Source: Limnoperna fortunei
Lineage: Eukaryota > Mollusca > Bivalvia > Mytilida > Modiolidae
DNA length: 64,000 nt
NCBI GenBank assembly: GCA_944474755.1
Contig: OX104116.1
Coordinates: 5,459,547 to 5,523,546, forward strand
Reading direction: 5' to 3'
The notes below the pieces were generated by a model. It saw nothing but the letters and a program-made list of their open reading frames with translations. It did no database searches and was not told where the DNA came from. Of the stretch, positions 23,705 to 37,045 are shown piece after piece. Position 1 is the first letter of the stretch; every line of letters begins with the position of its first letter. The translations under genes were made by a program, and so were the position numbers.

Positions 23705-25808
23705 TTCTCTCGCCTGCAACAATAGTGGCTGAAGGCCAGACATGTGTGGGAATCTGGCGGCAGCGTTAACACTTTGACATCTTGCTTTATATCTTTGTAA
23801 GCCTAAACCCCAGGTTAGTCAAATTTAGTCCAATTTAGTCCAGTGGTAGCTTATGATGAGTACTTGCCAGTCAGTCACCTGTCACTGACCTTGACCTCAA
23901 TTTCATGGTCCAGCGACTATGTTAAAGTTTTTGGATTACGGCAGTTCCCCTGTAACTATGCCTGGTAGGGTGACAGTATTTTGGTATATAGGTTGCTAGT
24001 GAAGAGTACATGACTGTCTGGCAGGTGTCACCTGACCTTGACCTCAATTTCACGGCCCAGTAATTATGTTAAAGTTTTTGTATGAGGGCAAGTACTCTGC
24101 AGGGTTCTCACTAGGATTTTTTTATGATGAGTCCTGGGACTCATCACTTTTTGGAATGATGAGTCCCAATCTGTCTTGGTGAGTCCATAAAGTTGACTCG
24201 AACCAAACTACCGGTACTGCATGACGTTACCATGAGTATAACATTAAGTTTTTGTTTTGTATAACATTATGAACATCTTCATGTTTTATTTGAAATTAAA
24301 ATCCCCGTTGAAACCAATGCATTACTACATGATAGCTTAATCTACATGTTTCCCAAGATTTTAGTATCATTTTATCATGTTTATGGAAGGGAATTATGAA
24401 TTGACACCATTTATTTCTGTTGGTTATTTGAAGTCTGCATGGCTTCATCTGGGAGAAAATATGGGTTCAGTGTGATTAGAGGCAACACCTCAGTTTACAA
24501 AATTTGACTAATTGTATAATACATAAATTTCAAAGCACTAAGTAGTTATCAAGTTTTTCAATAAATTTTATAAATTTTGTTTAAATTTACCAATCCAAAA
24601 CTTGACAATATTTCTGCTTAACCTCATTTGAAATAACAAAAGTTCATTCGACATTTAATCATTACAATAATATTTTTTAATCATTGCAATCAGGTCACAA
24701 GCCGAGTGTTTCACTTAGTCACATTTTAAAAACATCGAAAACGATCTTTCTGCTGCAAATTGTCACATTTTAAAAACATCGACAACGATCTTTCTGCTGC
24801 AAATATTTTGTATTAAATTATAGGTTAGGTAAACCCGCAAAGATTCCAAGCTCTAGCTAGTCACTAATAGTTAATGGAAATAATTAATTTATTATTCAAA
24901 TAGAAAACTTTTTAAATCAAGTTGCAAGCCAGGTGTTTCACTTAATTACCGTTTAAAAACCACGAACATCGAAAACGTGTTTGTTTATTTTCGACGCGAT
25001 GTACAAGAAAGATATTATCATTATGGTTAATAAAAACTTGTTTTTTTTTTAAATACATAATAAATTTCTTAAAAAATTATTTAAATCATGTTAAGATTGT
25101 TTAGATTTTGTTAATTCAGCCACTTATTATCGGTCATCGGTCACTGTCAGAGATCAAATATATTTCACCTGCTGTGCATCACAGTTAAAAATAGAATTAC
25201 ATCCGGTTGTAAAAGCGTCATTGATATGCTTAGGTAAATGACGTGCTGTTGATTTTAGGGACGCAAATGATTAGACTGCGATGCGTCCCGAGGATGCACG
25301 GAATCTAGAAATGGCGCGTCCTACACAACTTTGACGCGTCCAGGACGCGTATACGCGTCTTAACGAGAACCCTGACTGAGTCTCTGTAACTATACATGGT
25401 AGGGGACAATATTTGGTATAATTAGTTGCTGATGAAGAGTACATGACTGTCTGGCACCAGGCAGGTGTCACCTGACCTAAACCTCAATTTCACAGTCCAG
25501 CGATTATGTTAAAATTTTTGGATGAGGGCAGTTCCTCTGTAAACCATGCATGGTAGCTGGGATGACAGTATTTGTTATGTAGGTAGCTAATGATTAGTAC
25601 TTGAGTGTCTCGTAGGCTTCAATTGACCATAACCTCAACTTCACGGTCCAGTGACTAAGTTCAAGTTTGTGGATTAGGTCCGTTTCTCAGTAACCATGCA
25701 TTGTATTTTACATGATAACAATTTAATACCATTTAGTAATGCTTATGACACAATTTTTTTGTGTTACTGATGCTTAATGCAAGCAAGACATTTTTCTGTC
25801 CACACTTT
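23705..25808 (+). mobile_element. Hairpin-ended repeat family H1, copy b, split by a nested element
   Basis: It starts CTCTCGCCTGCAACAATAGT, a decayed 5' hairpin. Core units follow with TGACCTTGACCTC near 23887 and 24034. An unrelated 1,275-bp element interrupts it at 24100-25374. The core then resumes (GTCTCTGTAACTATACATGG) and ends near 25808 with TTTTTCTGTCCACACTT. It is older and more diverged than copy e. Confidence 0.8.
24100..25374. mobile_element. hAT-like DNA element nested in H1 copy b
   Basis: The left end CAGGGTTCTCACTA and the reverse complement of the right end, CAGGGTTCTCGTTA, are terminal inverted repeats of about 14 bp. CAGGG ends are common in hAT elements, but no clean 8-bp target duplication is visible, so the superfamily is uncertain. 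Inside is a palindrome GATGAGTCCTGGGACTCATC near 24127. The right part has GACGCGT motifs. No transposase is visible. Confidence 0.7.
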
Positions 25809-28008
25809 TTATAATTGAAAAATGTCTGTTTTTAATGTACGAAGTATTTAATAATTTTCTCTCCAAAAATTATCTACATTTAAAATTTGTTAGTGTATAT
25901 GATAATGTACATAAATATAAAAATTTATTACATCTTATAATAAAATTCTAGGATCCAGAAACAGGTCAAAGACTTGTATTTACCTGTTTCCTAATTTTAT
26001 TTGAACATGGTTTTAAGATTTCAGTTGTTTCTTATCTTTATTCCTACATTTATCTGAATGTACATGTATCGATATACCAGTAGACTCAGCAGATTGACAG
26101 AAGACAATCGTAGGCTATACTACATCGTTCACAGTTTTATGTGGATTTTTGGTACATGGTCCAGAACCACCATTTCACCAGATTCCTTTTATAAAGTTAC
26201 TATGACCCCACCCCCAGTTCATAAAGTTAGACATGCTTCTGTTGAATAATCAACTTTTTTTGTAGAATTGTCTTACGCCAGTAGACCCAAACCAAATGGG
26301 TTTTTTTTGCAAAATGTCTAGCTTGATGCAAAATATCAAAGTCTATAACTATTGTCACTTCAGATAAATGTTTCAGTTCACAGTTTTCTGTGTTAGATTA
26401 ATCAACAACTAGGATGTTTTAATTTAATCTTTACAGCATAAAGTTATAATGTGAGATATAACACCTAAGTTTTATTTATAACCTATATCAGGCTGTCTAT
26501 GTTAAATACAACAAGTCATGACACTGCTAATTGCATTCCTTTGTCATGTATATCTAACTAATTATCCCCATGAATTTCATTACACTACATATTTTAATGA
26601 GCAAGATTAGAAAAAAAACTGTCCTTCTTTGATCTGGTACAATGTAAGTAACATATCTCATTTAATGGAAAAGTGAAGAGATTGATTTATGCTTGATCTC
26701 AGGTAAGTTACATGGTTCTAATTCATGGGTATATATACATTTTATTGATAAAAATTAAATGTATAAAAATTTAACATTTATAATAAATACAACATAAAGT
26801 TGGTTATATGTATTTATTGATAGAAAGTAAATGTATCAAAATTCAACATTTAATAAAACGAAGTTGGTTATAGGTTTAAATTTAAATTGACCTACTGAAC
26901 TCAATATGCTTCATATAAATATAAACATTCCTAATGCTTGCATTGTGTATGCGACAAGTTATTGTAATTTATTTGTATGGGTATAGCTTGTAGAACTGTT
27001 ATAATATTTATTCAATGTCCCAGACCAATTTTCTAACACCTAAAATAAAATTAATAATGATAGATCAACTTGAGTTTATTAAATCGTTCTATTGGCTGAA
27101 CATAATTCTTACTCTCTGTGTACTAGAAGAAGCTATGTGGCCCATGGGCCTCTTGTTTAAAAATGTATTGCAATTTCATATTCAACAAATATTTCATGAC
27201 ACTGAGGGCAGTGAAGGGTTGTACATTGGAGGGGGGAGGGGTCACCATACCACCTGTTCATTATACTGTAATTAGACCCAAAGTCTGATCCAGATTACAT
27301 GTTTGTTTATTTCGAATAAAAATGATGAAACCGTACAAACAGATGTGTAAATTTGATTTTAGCCGGTCCACTTGGCGACCCAGCCCATATGCATTATATA
27401 CTCCGGTCTGTAATTTTACTGCTTACAAAGAATTCACTGAAAAATAAATTTTAATAGACTATAATATTTTAAATTATTCATAAAGACAGAAAAAGAGGTA
27501 ATTGGGAAATCCAAGGCCAAACAATTAATGCATTAACAAATAATTTCTGTATATAGCAGTACATCATGTACTAGGGTAAACATTTAAAAATACAGAACAC
27601 AGTGTTATGTTATTATACATTTACATTGAGAAGTGGACACCCTTCCTGTATTATGTTAAAAATATGTATTTTTTATTGCATTTGCATGACTAAGATGTAT
27701 TCTGTTTAGTGTTAGCTAATTCCTGTTTATCCTGTACATCTTATACTAAATGCTTAAGTAATTGTAGATATATATTCAAGTTTTTCAAGTTGATTTTTGT
27801 TGTTGCCCTGACCTACATGTAAATATGCATGTAGAACTATTGCTCACTGGATATTAAGCATAGACGTAAAATCAATCAACAAGCCTAAATATTTGTAAAA
27901 AAAAACATTGCTGATTTGTGGAGGATGAAGATCACTTCATTTTAAAATGTACATAAACCTGTGCAATACATTGTTAGATGACTATAAACTTGATTGGTAT
28001 ATATATTC
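25809..28008. other. Intergenic sequence without recognised features
   Basis: AT-rich, no supported gene. Around 26740-26880 two blocks of TATTGATA-AAA-TAAATGTAT text form a weak local duplication. Confidence 0.4.
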
Positions 28009-28706
28009 TAATAATAATAATAATAATAATAAATGCTTTATTTAAAGAGGGTAACTCAGTTAGTTAAAAACTAATCTTCCCTGAGGCCCTCATAAAGTTC
28101 ATTATACAAAGTTACATGAAAACAAGACATAACATAATACATGTATTACACAATTACAAAAAAAAAAAAAAAAAAAAGAAAAGGAAAAAAAAATAAAATG
28201 AAAGTTCACAATACATTTAAAATAATGAAGCATACAAACACTTATCATCAAAACAGATGAACAAGAAACATTTAACATGTAAATGTTAAGGTCCATATTG
28301 TATACAAAATATAACATTATATCTCTTGATTTTGTGTATTCAGTACAAATGATTTTAATTTAATCTTAAAAGTATCTAGAGATTTACAGGAACATACAGT
28401 GATTGGAAGACTCTATTCCAGAGAAAAGGTCCAGAATAGAAAAAGGATTGTTAAAAAAGTCTGTTTTTGGTTTTGGAATACACAAATCTCCATTTGTTGC
28501 ATTTCGTATTGATAAGGATTTTCGTTAGAGATGTAATTTATCTTTCTTGTAAGATATTGTGGGACTTCATAATTAATGCATTTATGAACTAAAATACATT
28601 TATGATACAGAATTCTATTTTCAACTGTCAAAAATTCTAATTTTTTGAAAAGAGGAACAGATGGGGCTAAAAAGTCAGCATCTAAAATAAGTCTGAAACT
28701 CTTTTT
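28009..28706 (-). pseudogene. LINE, 3' part (C-terminus, 3' UTR, ATT tail), minus strand
   Basis: Read on the minus strand, 28692-28413 codes for the C-terminal part of a LINE reverse transcriptase: LILDADFLAPSVPLFKKLEF, then VENRILYHKCILVHKCINYE and VPQYLTRKINYIS. After it come a 3' UTR, TTTAAATAAAGC, and an (ATT)n tail ending at 28009. It is one element with 30191-31110, separated by the H2 insertion. Confidence 0.88.
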
Positions 28707-30190
28707 AGCTCACCTGACCCGAAGGGTCATGTGAGCTATTGCCATCACTTGGCGTCCGTCGTCGTCCGTCGTCGTCGTCGTCGTCGTCGTTAACTTTTCT
28801 TCAAAAATCTTCTCCTCCAAAACCACTGAAGGGATTGCTTTGAAACTTTGCATACATCATCAGTAAAATGCCCTCTACCAAGTTTGCCCAAATCATGGCC
28901 TCAGACCAACCAACATGGCCGCCATGGCTAAAAATAGAACAGAGGGGTAAAAATACAGTTTTTTGCTTATAGTTCAAAAAGTATAACAGATACAGGAAAA
29001 CCGAAGAGACCTTCCTTCTTCAGCATCTAAAGCTCTACAAAACACTCCATTGGGTCAAAGTTGTATGATGACTCCTTGTAGGAGTTATTGCCCTTTAAAT
29101 GTCAAAATTGATGATTTTTGCCATTTTTGCCTCAAAATCTTGAAAATTATTAGAACTAGAGAAAAAGTTAGCATTGCTTAATTGTTCAGCTCTATGAGGG
29201 CTACAAAAATGACTGAAGGGTCAAGATTGTCTGATTAACCGTTTAAGAGTTATTCCCCTTGAACTGTTTTTTTTAATCAGTTTTAATTGATTTTTTAAAA
29301 TCTTCTCCTCTGAAACAACTGAAAGTACTGCTTTGAAGCTTTGTACACATCATCTGTCAAATGTCCTCAACCAAGTTTGCACCAACCATGGCTGCAGATT
29401 AACCAACATGGCCACCATGGCTAAAAATAGGATGGGGGGGGTGGTAAAATACAGTTTTTGGCTTATATTTAAAAAAGTGTAACAGATACTGGAAAACTGA
29501 AGAGACATGCCTTCATCTGCATCAAAAGCTCTACGAAACACTCCATTGGGTTGAAGTTGTATGATGACTCCTTATAGGAGTTATTGCCCTTTAATTGTCG
29601 AAATTGATTATTTTTGACATTTTTGCCTCAAAATCTTGAAAATTATTAGAACTAGAGAAAAAGTTAACATTGCTTAATTTTTCTGCTCTATGAGGGCTAC
29701 ATAAATGACTTTAGGGTCAAGATTGTCTGATGAACCATTTAGGAATTATTCTCCTTGAACATTTTTTTAATCAAATTTACTTGATTTTAAAAAATCTTCT
29801 CCTCTTAAACCAATGAAAGGACTGCTTTGAAACATTGCATACATCATCTTTAGGATGTCCTCTACCAAAATTGTCTAAATCATGACACCTGACTACCTAC
29901 ATAGCTACGTTGGATTAAAATAGAAAAAATGAAAAAAGGGGGGGGGGTCGAGAGAGTTTTCGACTGATAGTTAAAAAAATATAACAGGTACAGAAAATTT
30001 GAAGTGAACCTCCCTTCTCCCTCTAACCATCAAAAGATCCTCCTTATAGGAGTTATTTCACTTAAAAGGTCAAAATTAATGATTTTTGCAGAAGTGTTGG
30101 GCAATTCCTTATAGCAAAGAAAAGCTGGATAAAAAAGGGTTGTTTGGTTTCAGGTTCAGGTGAGCGATACAGGCTCCTGGGAGCCTCTAG
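28707..30190 (+). mobile_element. Hairpin-ended repeat family H2, copy 1, inserted in a LINE
   Basis: The 5' hairpin is CTCACCTGACCC-GAA-GGGTCATGTGAG, followed by a GTCGTC simple repeat. The body has internal repeats of about 500-600 bp (TCTTCTCCTC-AAAC near 28809, 29301 and 29796; ATGACTCCTTATAGGAGTTAT). The 3' end is an AGGCTCC-TG-GGAGCCT hairpin, then CTAG and TTT. Flanking LINE codons rejoin across the insertion with little or no target duplication, in a run of T. Confidence 0.88.
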
Positions 30191-31110
30191 TTTGGAGTTT
30201 TGCAATAGGATTCAAGTTGACTGCACTACAATTTCCCCAAATAGTGACACAATAGTCAATTAAAGGCAAAATATAACCATTATAAAACAGTTTCATTGAA
30301 TCGAGAGTTAGATAACTTTTAATCTTTGACAACAAATAGATTCGACTTATTTTTGAACATACACTGTCAACTTGTTCAGTCCAGTGTAGATTAGAGTCAA
30401 TTTTAATTCCTAAATTTTTTTCACAATTTGAAATCTCCAATGGTATTGATTTTAGACAGAGATTCAAATTTTTATTTTGTGTAACAAGCTTTTGCTTAGT
30501 TCCAATAACCATACACTTTGTTTTACTACAATTTATAAACATTTTATTTTCTTGACACCATTTTTCAATTTCAAGTATGTCTTCTTGAATTTTGGGTTGC
30601 AGAACATCTACATTTTTACCAGACAAATGAATTGTTGAGTTACCTGCATATACTAGTAGATCAGTAAGGGAATATTTAACATGAAGGGGAAAATCATTAA
30701 TATATAATATAAAGAGAAGAGGTCCAAGTATTGAACCTTGGGGGACACCATACTTGATTTTCATTGGATCAGATTTAATATTTCCTATTTGGACTTGTTG
30801 TGTTTGATTGTTCAAATATGACCTGAAAAATTTAACTTTTTTTGTATTACATCCATATATATTTAATTTTTTGCATAATATATCATGGTCAACTACATCA
30901 AAAGCTTTTCTTAGGTCCAGAAGGATTGCAATGTTTATGTTCCCTTCATTCATTTGTTCAAGAAAATGATCAATAATATTAGTTAGAGCGGTTTGGCATG
31001 AATGATTTGGTCTAAATCCTGATTGTGCTGGATGAAGTAAATTTAAATTTGACAAATAACTGTAAAAAAAATTTTTGAACATGGTGTTTAATAAGTTTTG
31101 TTAAAGTGGG
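30191..31110 (-). pseudogene. LINE reverse transcriptase, 5'-truncated, minus strand
   Basis: From 31082 downward one frame codes for about 300 residues of a LINE reverse transcriptase (Jockey/CR1-like). Visible: HPAQSGFRPNHSCQTAL, IAILLDLRKAFDVVDHDIL (motif A), KYGVPQGSILGPLLFILYIN (motif B), DLLVYAGNST where the catalytic YADD-type box is YAGN, and CVTIWGNCSAVNLNPIAKLQ. The frame is open but the catalytic Asp is lost and the N-terminal enzyme parts are missing, so it is inactive. It continues at 28009-28706 beyond the H2 insertion. Confidence 0.93.
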
Positions 31111-31828
31111 GAGATTTAACAGATGAACAAAACATAATTTTCTTATAAAACCTTAAATCTATGAGATAGGTTAAAATTATTGGCTTCTGTTTTAGATAGT
31201 CATTAGAACTGAGGTCATAACATGTATAATTGATTGTAATGTTTTTTGGTGTACATACAAAAAATGTACAGTGTTTCCATTAATTAAAGCAGAAATAAAG
31301 GTATTTTACTCTTTCAAAATGCCCCTGGTCCCTAAATATTCTGTAAAAGATAGTAATGTTCATTGCAAAATGACCCCAGTTTTTGCAAAAGGACATTGGG
31401 GACAAAAATTTGTCTTAAAGACATATCCTACTATTGTTTCTGCGCATTTTGATTTTAAACGTTATTGTTTCGTAATTCGTTTATGACGTCGTCGTCGTCA
31501 AAATTCCTCGAAATTTCCATTTCAATTACCGTACTCTTTATGGATTAACAGAGGTTTTTGTATGAGTAAAAAAAGCAATACAGCCTTTTAGAATTTGGGA
31601 AAAAACAAAATTAATCACTTTGCAATAGCTAACATACACAAAAAAGAACTATTTTACTTTCGTGATTGTATTCTGCGCTACAAATCTAGAAAAGATATTG
31701 CAATTTATACGAAGAAAAACGCGCCCTTTCTTTCCCGCAAATTCTGGCCTGTACTTATTTTTCTCAAATATTTTTTCCCCTGATTTGGTGACCATATTAT
31801 TCATCTATCTTCTGTGAAAATATAGTTT
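31111..31828. other. Spacer without recognised features
   Basis: AT-rich. A GACGTCGTCGTCGTCA run occurs near 31486. No supported gene. Confidence 0.4.
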
Positions 31829-32916
31829 TTGTCTCTCCTGCAACGAAAGTCGCTGGAGGCGAGACATATGTATGGGAATCCGGTGGCAGCGGCAGCGTAA
31901 ACACTTGATATCTTGCTTCATATATTTGTAAGCCCAAGCCCTAGGTCCATCAAATTTGGTACAGAGGTGGCTTATGATGAGTACTTGCCAGTCAGTCACC
32001 TGACCTTGACCTCAATTTCACGGTCCAGCGACTACGTTAAAGTTTTTGGGTTACGGCAGTTCCTCTGTAACTATGCATAGTAGGATGACAATATTTGGTC
32101 TATAGGTTGCTGATGACTTGTACATGACTGTCTGGTAGGTGTCGCCTGACCTTGACCTCAATTTTACGGTCCAGCGAATGTTAAAGTTTGTGGGTTACGG
32201 CAGTTCCTCTGTATCTACGCATAGTAGGATTACAATATTTGGTGTATAGGTTGCTGATCACTATTACATGACTGTCTGGTAGGTGTCACCTGACCTTGAC
32301 CTCAATTTCACGGTCCAGTGACTACGTTAAAGTTTTTGGGTTACGGCAGTTCCTCTGTTACCAGGCATGGTAGGATGACAATATTTGGTATATAGGTTGC
32401 TGATGACTAGTACATCACTGTCTGGTAGGTGTCACCTGACCTTGACCTCAATTTCACGGTCCAGCGACTACGTTAAAGTTTTTGTGTTACTGCAGTTTGT
32501 CTGTAACTATGCATGGTAGGATGACAATATTTGGTATATAGGTTGCTGATGAATAGAACATGACTGTCTGGTAGGTGCCACGTGACCTTGACCTCAATTT
32601 CACGGTCCAGTGACTATGTTAAAGTATGTAGGTTACTGCTGTTCCCCTGTAACAAAGTATGGTAGGATGACAATATTTGGTATATAGGTTGCTGATGAAT
32701 AGTACATGATTGTCTAGTAGGGGTCACCTGACCTTGACCTCACTTTCACGGTTCAGGGACTACGTTAAAGTTCTGAAACTATTCATAGTATGGTGACAAT
32801 ATTTGGTATACAGGCCGCTGCTCATAATTAATGCTATTTACGTAATGCTTATTACGAAATTTATTTTTGTTACTGATGCGGAATTCAGGCGAGACGTTTT
32901 TCTATGTCCACAATTG
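31829..32916 (+). mobile_element. Hairpin-ended repeat family H1, copy c
   Basis: The 5' hairpin is CGAAAGTCGCTGGAGGCGAG-type, followed by GGAATCCGGTGGCAGCGGCA. There are six core units with TGACCTTGACCTC at 32002, 32148, 32292, 32438, 32584 and 32730 (spacing 146, 144, 146, 146, 146). The 3' end is GGCGAGACG...TGTCCACAATTG. It is the longest core array of this family in the window. Confidence 0.9.
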
Positions 32917-33345
32917 TAATATTATAGGTAAGTTTTTTGTAATCTGAGATTTTGTGTATTCCGAGTGCATAACAAAAATGGCGGGAAAGTATTAATTCCA
33001 CATTTATGCTCGAAACTTACATATTTTTATGTAAGATTATGGCATAGTTGTTTTCTACTTGCAATGAAGCCTTCAAAACAATTTAAGTTGATTCTAACAG
33101 TAAACTATGCGAAAAATATAACTTAAATAACACATAATCCTAGTACCCTAAAACAGATGATACAGATGACGTCATAACTTTTTAATACGGTCGGTGACCA
33201 CTAATTTTTGTTAGCTTTATTTAAAGATTTTGTCATAAGGAAAGTGAAGACAAAATATTAAGAAAATATCATATGAAGATCGAATAGTAGGATATGTCCT
33301 TAAACTCTGAACGATTAGTATCCAATGTTAGTCTGTTTTATCTGT
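32917..33345. other. Spacer without recognised features
   Basis: No gene or repeat recognised. Confidence 0.4.
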
Positions 33346-33830
33346 AGCTCACCTGGCTCTGACAAAATATAAATATATAGAGAAAACCATTACTTCAAAT
33401 TGATCATCACATTAAGGTCTACAATAGTTGCTATTAGTGTGAAGTTGTGGCTATTTCTAGGAGTTATTGCCCTTTATTGATGATTTTTGACAAAATTTTT
33501 GGTATTTACAATATAACTAGAAAACTATAAGAGGTAAAGGGAAACTGTAAATGGCAAAAATTATCAGCAATAAAAGCCCTGCAATTCACTTGATTTGTCT
33601 GAAATTGTCCCTATATGGGTTATTGCCCTTTAATGGCAATTTTTAATGAAATTTTCTGTTTTTGTCTTGTAACTTGAAAACTATAGCAACTATATTTTTG
33701 CAATGTATAATTCACTCTAGCTGTTATGGTTTTTAAGTTACAGGACAAAAATGGAAAATTTCATAAAAAATTGCAATTTAAGGGCAATAACTCCTATAAG
33801 GAGTCATCTTATATGGTGGATTGTAGTGCT
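33346..33830 (+). repeat. Rearranged H2-related copy with internal inverted repeat
   Basis: It starts AGCTCACCTGGCTCTGAC, an altered H2 5' end, and has H2 body phrases (AGGAGTTATTGCCCTTTA). The stretch at about 33609-33690 is repeated inverted at 33725-33805 (TTATTGCCCTTTAATGG against its complement), so the right half is a flipped piece of the same sequence. The H2 3' end is absent. Confidence 0.6.
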
Positions 33831-34285
33831 TGTATTGCTGATCATTTTTGCTATAAACAGTTTCACTCTAGCTTTTATTGCTGATCATTTGTGCACTTCT
33901 TTTATGTTTTTTATTTAAATAAAATGTATTTTTGGTTTGTAGGAATGGATAAAAGCAATATTATTACATTGACTGAAAATAAAAGTTTATTTTTACTGGC
34001 CATGAAAAAGGTGAGAAATGCTCGGCAGAGCATTTTACCTGTTTCTAAGGCTCTACAAATAAATTTTATATTTTATTTGGTTAAATGTCTGTCAGCCAAC
34101 TGTATACTAGTACTTAAAATTGAAGGTTCATTGTTTTATATATCAAAGATAAAGATTTATTCAAGATTAGAAATTTTTTTTTAACAATTCAACCTATCAA
34201 CCTACATGTACATGTAGCACCTACTGTACTATAGTTACTTAATTTATGAGACATATAGTATATTTGTAAGAACTATATAACATTG
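33831..34285. other. Spacer without recognised features
   Basis: A 97-codon open stretch (33891-34184) has no recognisable domain or splice context. Confidence 0.4.
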
Positions 34286-37045
34286 GTCACACTCGTGGTT
34301 TGACTATAACTCTACACTGTAGTTTTTGGTGATGTTTGGGACACTCGAGGTTTGACTATAACTCTACACTGTAGTTTTGGTGATGTTTGGGACACTGGAG
34401 GTTTGACTGTAACTCTACACTGTAGTTTTGGTGATGTTTGGGACACTGGAGGTTTGACTGTAACTCTACACTGTAGTTTTGGTGATGTTTGGAACACTTG
34501 AGGTTTGACTGTAACTCTACACTGTAATTTTGGTGATGTTGGGGACACTTGAGGTTTGACTGTAATCTACACTGTAGTTTTGGTGATGTTTGGGACACTG
34601 GAGGTTTGACTGTAACTCTACACTGTAGTTTTGGTGATGTTTGGGACACTGGAGGTTTGACTGTAACTCTACACTGTAGTTTTGGTGATGTTTGGAACAC
34701 TCGAGGTTTGACTGTAAATCTACACTCTAATTTTGGTGATGTTATTGGACACTGGAGGTTTGACTGTAAATCTACACTGTAGTTTTCGTGATGTTTGTGA
34801 CACTGGAGGTTTGGCTGTAACTCTACATACACTGTAGTTTTCGTGATGTTTGGGACACTGGAGGTTTGACTATAACTCTACACTGTAGTTTTGGTGATAT
34901 TTGGGACACTGGAGGTTTGACTGTAACTCTACACTGTAGTTTTGGTGATGTTTGGGACACTGGAGGTTTGACTGTAACTCTACACTGTAGTTTTGGTGAT
35001 GTTTGGGACACTCAAGGTTTGAATGTAACTCTACACTGTAGTTTTTGGTGATGTTTGGGACACTCGAGGTTTGAATGTAACTCTACACTGTAGATTTTGG
35101 TGATGTTTGGGACACTGAAGGTTTGACTGTAACTCTACACTGTAGTTTTTGGTGATGTTTGGGACACTGAAGGTTTGACTGTAAATCTAGTTTTGGTGAT
35201 GTTTGGGACACTGGAGGTTTGACTGTAACTCTAGACTGTAGTTTTGGTGATGTTTGGGACACTGGAGGTTTGACTGTAACTCTACACTGTAGTTTTTGGT
35301 GATGTTTGGGACACTGGAGATTTGACTGTTACTCTACACTGTTGTTTTTGGTGATGTTTGGGACACTCGAGGTTTGAATGTAACTCTACACTGTAGATTT
35401 TGGTGATGTTTGGGACACTGGAGGTTTGACTGTAACTCTACACTGTAGTTTTGGTGATGTTTGGGACACTGGAGGTTTGACTGTAACTCTACACTGTAGT
35501 TTTGGTGATGTTTGGGACACTGGAGGTTTGACTATAACTCTACACTGTAGTTTTGGTGATGTTTGGAACACTCGAGGTTTGACTGTAAATCTACACTCTA
35601 ATTTTGGTGATGTTATTGGACACTGGAGGTTTGACTGTAAATCTACACTCTAATTTTGGTGATGTTATTGGACACTGGAGGTTTGACTATAACTCTACAC
35701 TGTAGTTTTCGTGATGTTTGTGACACTGGAGGTTTGGCTGTAACTCTACATACACTGTAGTTTTCGTGATGTTTGGGACACTGGAGGTTTGACTATAACT
35801 CTACACTGTAGTTTTGGTGATATTTGGGACACTGGAGGTTTGACTGTAACTCTACATACACTGTAATTTTGGTGATGTTTGGGACACTGGAGGTTTGACT
35901 GTAACTCTACACTGTAGTTTTTGGTGATGTTTGGGACACTCGAGGTTTGACTATAACTCTACACTGTAGTTTTGGTGATGTTTGGGACACTGGAGGTTTG
36001 ACTGTAACTCTACACTGTAGTTTTGGTGATGTTTGGGACACTGGAGGTTTGACTGTAACTCTACATACACTGTAATTTTGGTGATGTTTGGGACACTGGA
36101 GGTTTGACTGTAACTCTACACTGTAGTTTTGGTGATGTTTGGAACACTTGAGGTTTGACTGTAACTCTACACTGTAGTTTTGGTGATGTTTGGGACACTG
36201 GAGGTTTGACTGTAACTCTACACTGTAGTTTTGGTGATGTTTGGGACACTGGAGGTTTGACTGTAACTCTACACTGTAGTTTTTGGTGATGTTTGGGACA
36301 CTCGAGGTTTGACTATAACTCTACACTGTAGTTTTGGTGATGTTTGGGACACTGGAGGTTTGACTGTAACTCTACACTGTAGTTTTGGTGATGTTTGGGA
36401 CACTGGAGGTTTGACTATAACTCTACACTGTAGTTTTGGTGATGTTTGGGACACTGGAGGTTTGACTGTAACTCTACACTGTAGTTTTGGTGATGTTTGG
36501 GACACTGGAGGTTTGACTGTAACTCTACACTGTAGTTTTGGTGATGTTTGGGACACTGGAGGTTTGACTGTAACTCTACACTGTAGTTTTGGAGATGTTT
36601 GGGACACTCAAGGTTTGAATGTAACTCTACACTGTAGTTTTTGGTGATGTTTGGGACACTCGAGGTTTGAATGTAACTCTACACTGTAGATTTTGGTGAT
36701 GTTTGGGACACTGAAGGTTTGACTGTAACTCTACACTGTAGTTTTTGGTGATGTTTGGGACACTGAAGGTTTGACTGTAAATCTAGTTTTGGTGATGTTT
36801 GGGACACTGGAGGTTTGACTGTAACTCTAGACTGTAGTTTTGGTGATGTTTGGGACACTGGAGGTTTGACTGTAACTCTACACTGTAGTTTTTGGTGATG
36901 TTTGGGACACTGGAGATTTGACTGTTACTCTACACTGTTGTTTTGGTGATGTTTGGGACACTGGAGGTTTGACTGTAACTCTACATACACTGTAGTTTTG
37001 GTGATGTTTGGGACACTCGAGGTTTGAATATAACTCTACACTGCA
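34286..37045. repeat. 51-bp minisatellite, about 53 units
   Basis: The unit is GGTTTGACTGTAACTCTACA, CTGTAGTTTTGGTGATGTTT, GGGACACTGGA (51 bases). Successive TGATGTTTGGGACAC starts such as 34381, 34432 and 34483 confirm the period. Variants mark larger duplications: GTTATTGGACACTGG occurs near 34741 and 35610; a GGGACACTCAAGGTTTGAATG variant near 35006 and 36600. Because 51 is a multiple of three, open frames with 17-residue periods arise on both strands. They vary freely and have no gene-like start, so I call this non-coding. Confidence 0.95.

Noticed and set aside
34312..36647. Repetitive proteins on both strands with 17-residue period
   Set aside because: By-product of a 51-bp unit with no stop in those frames; units vary without sign of codon constraint.
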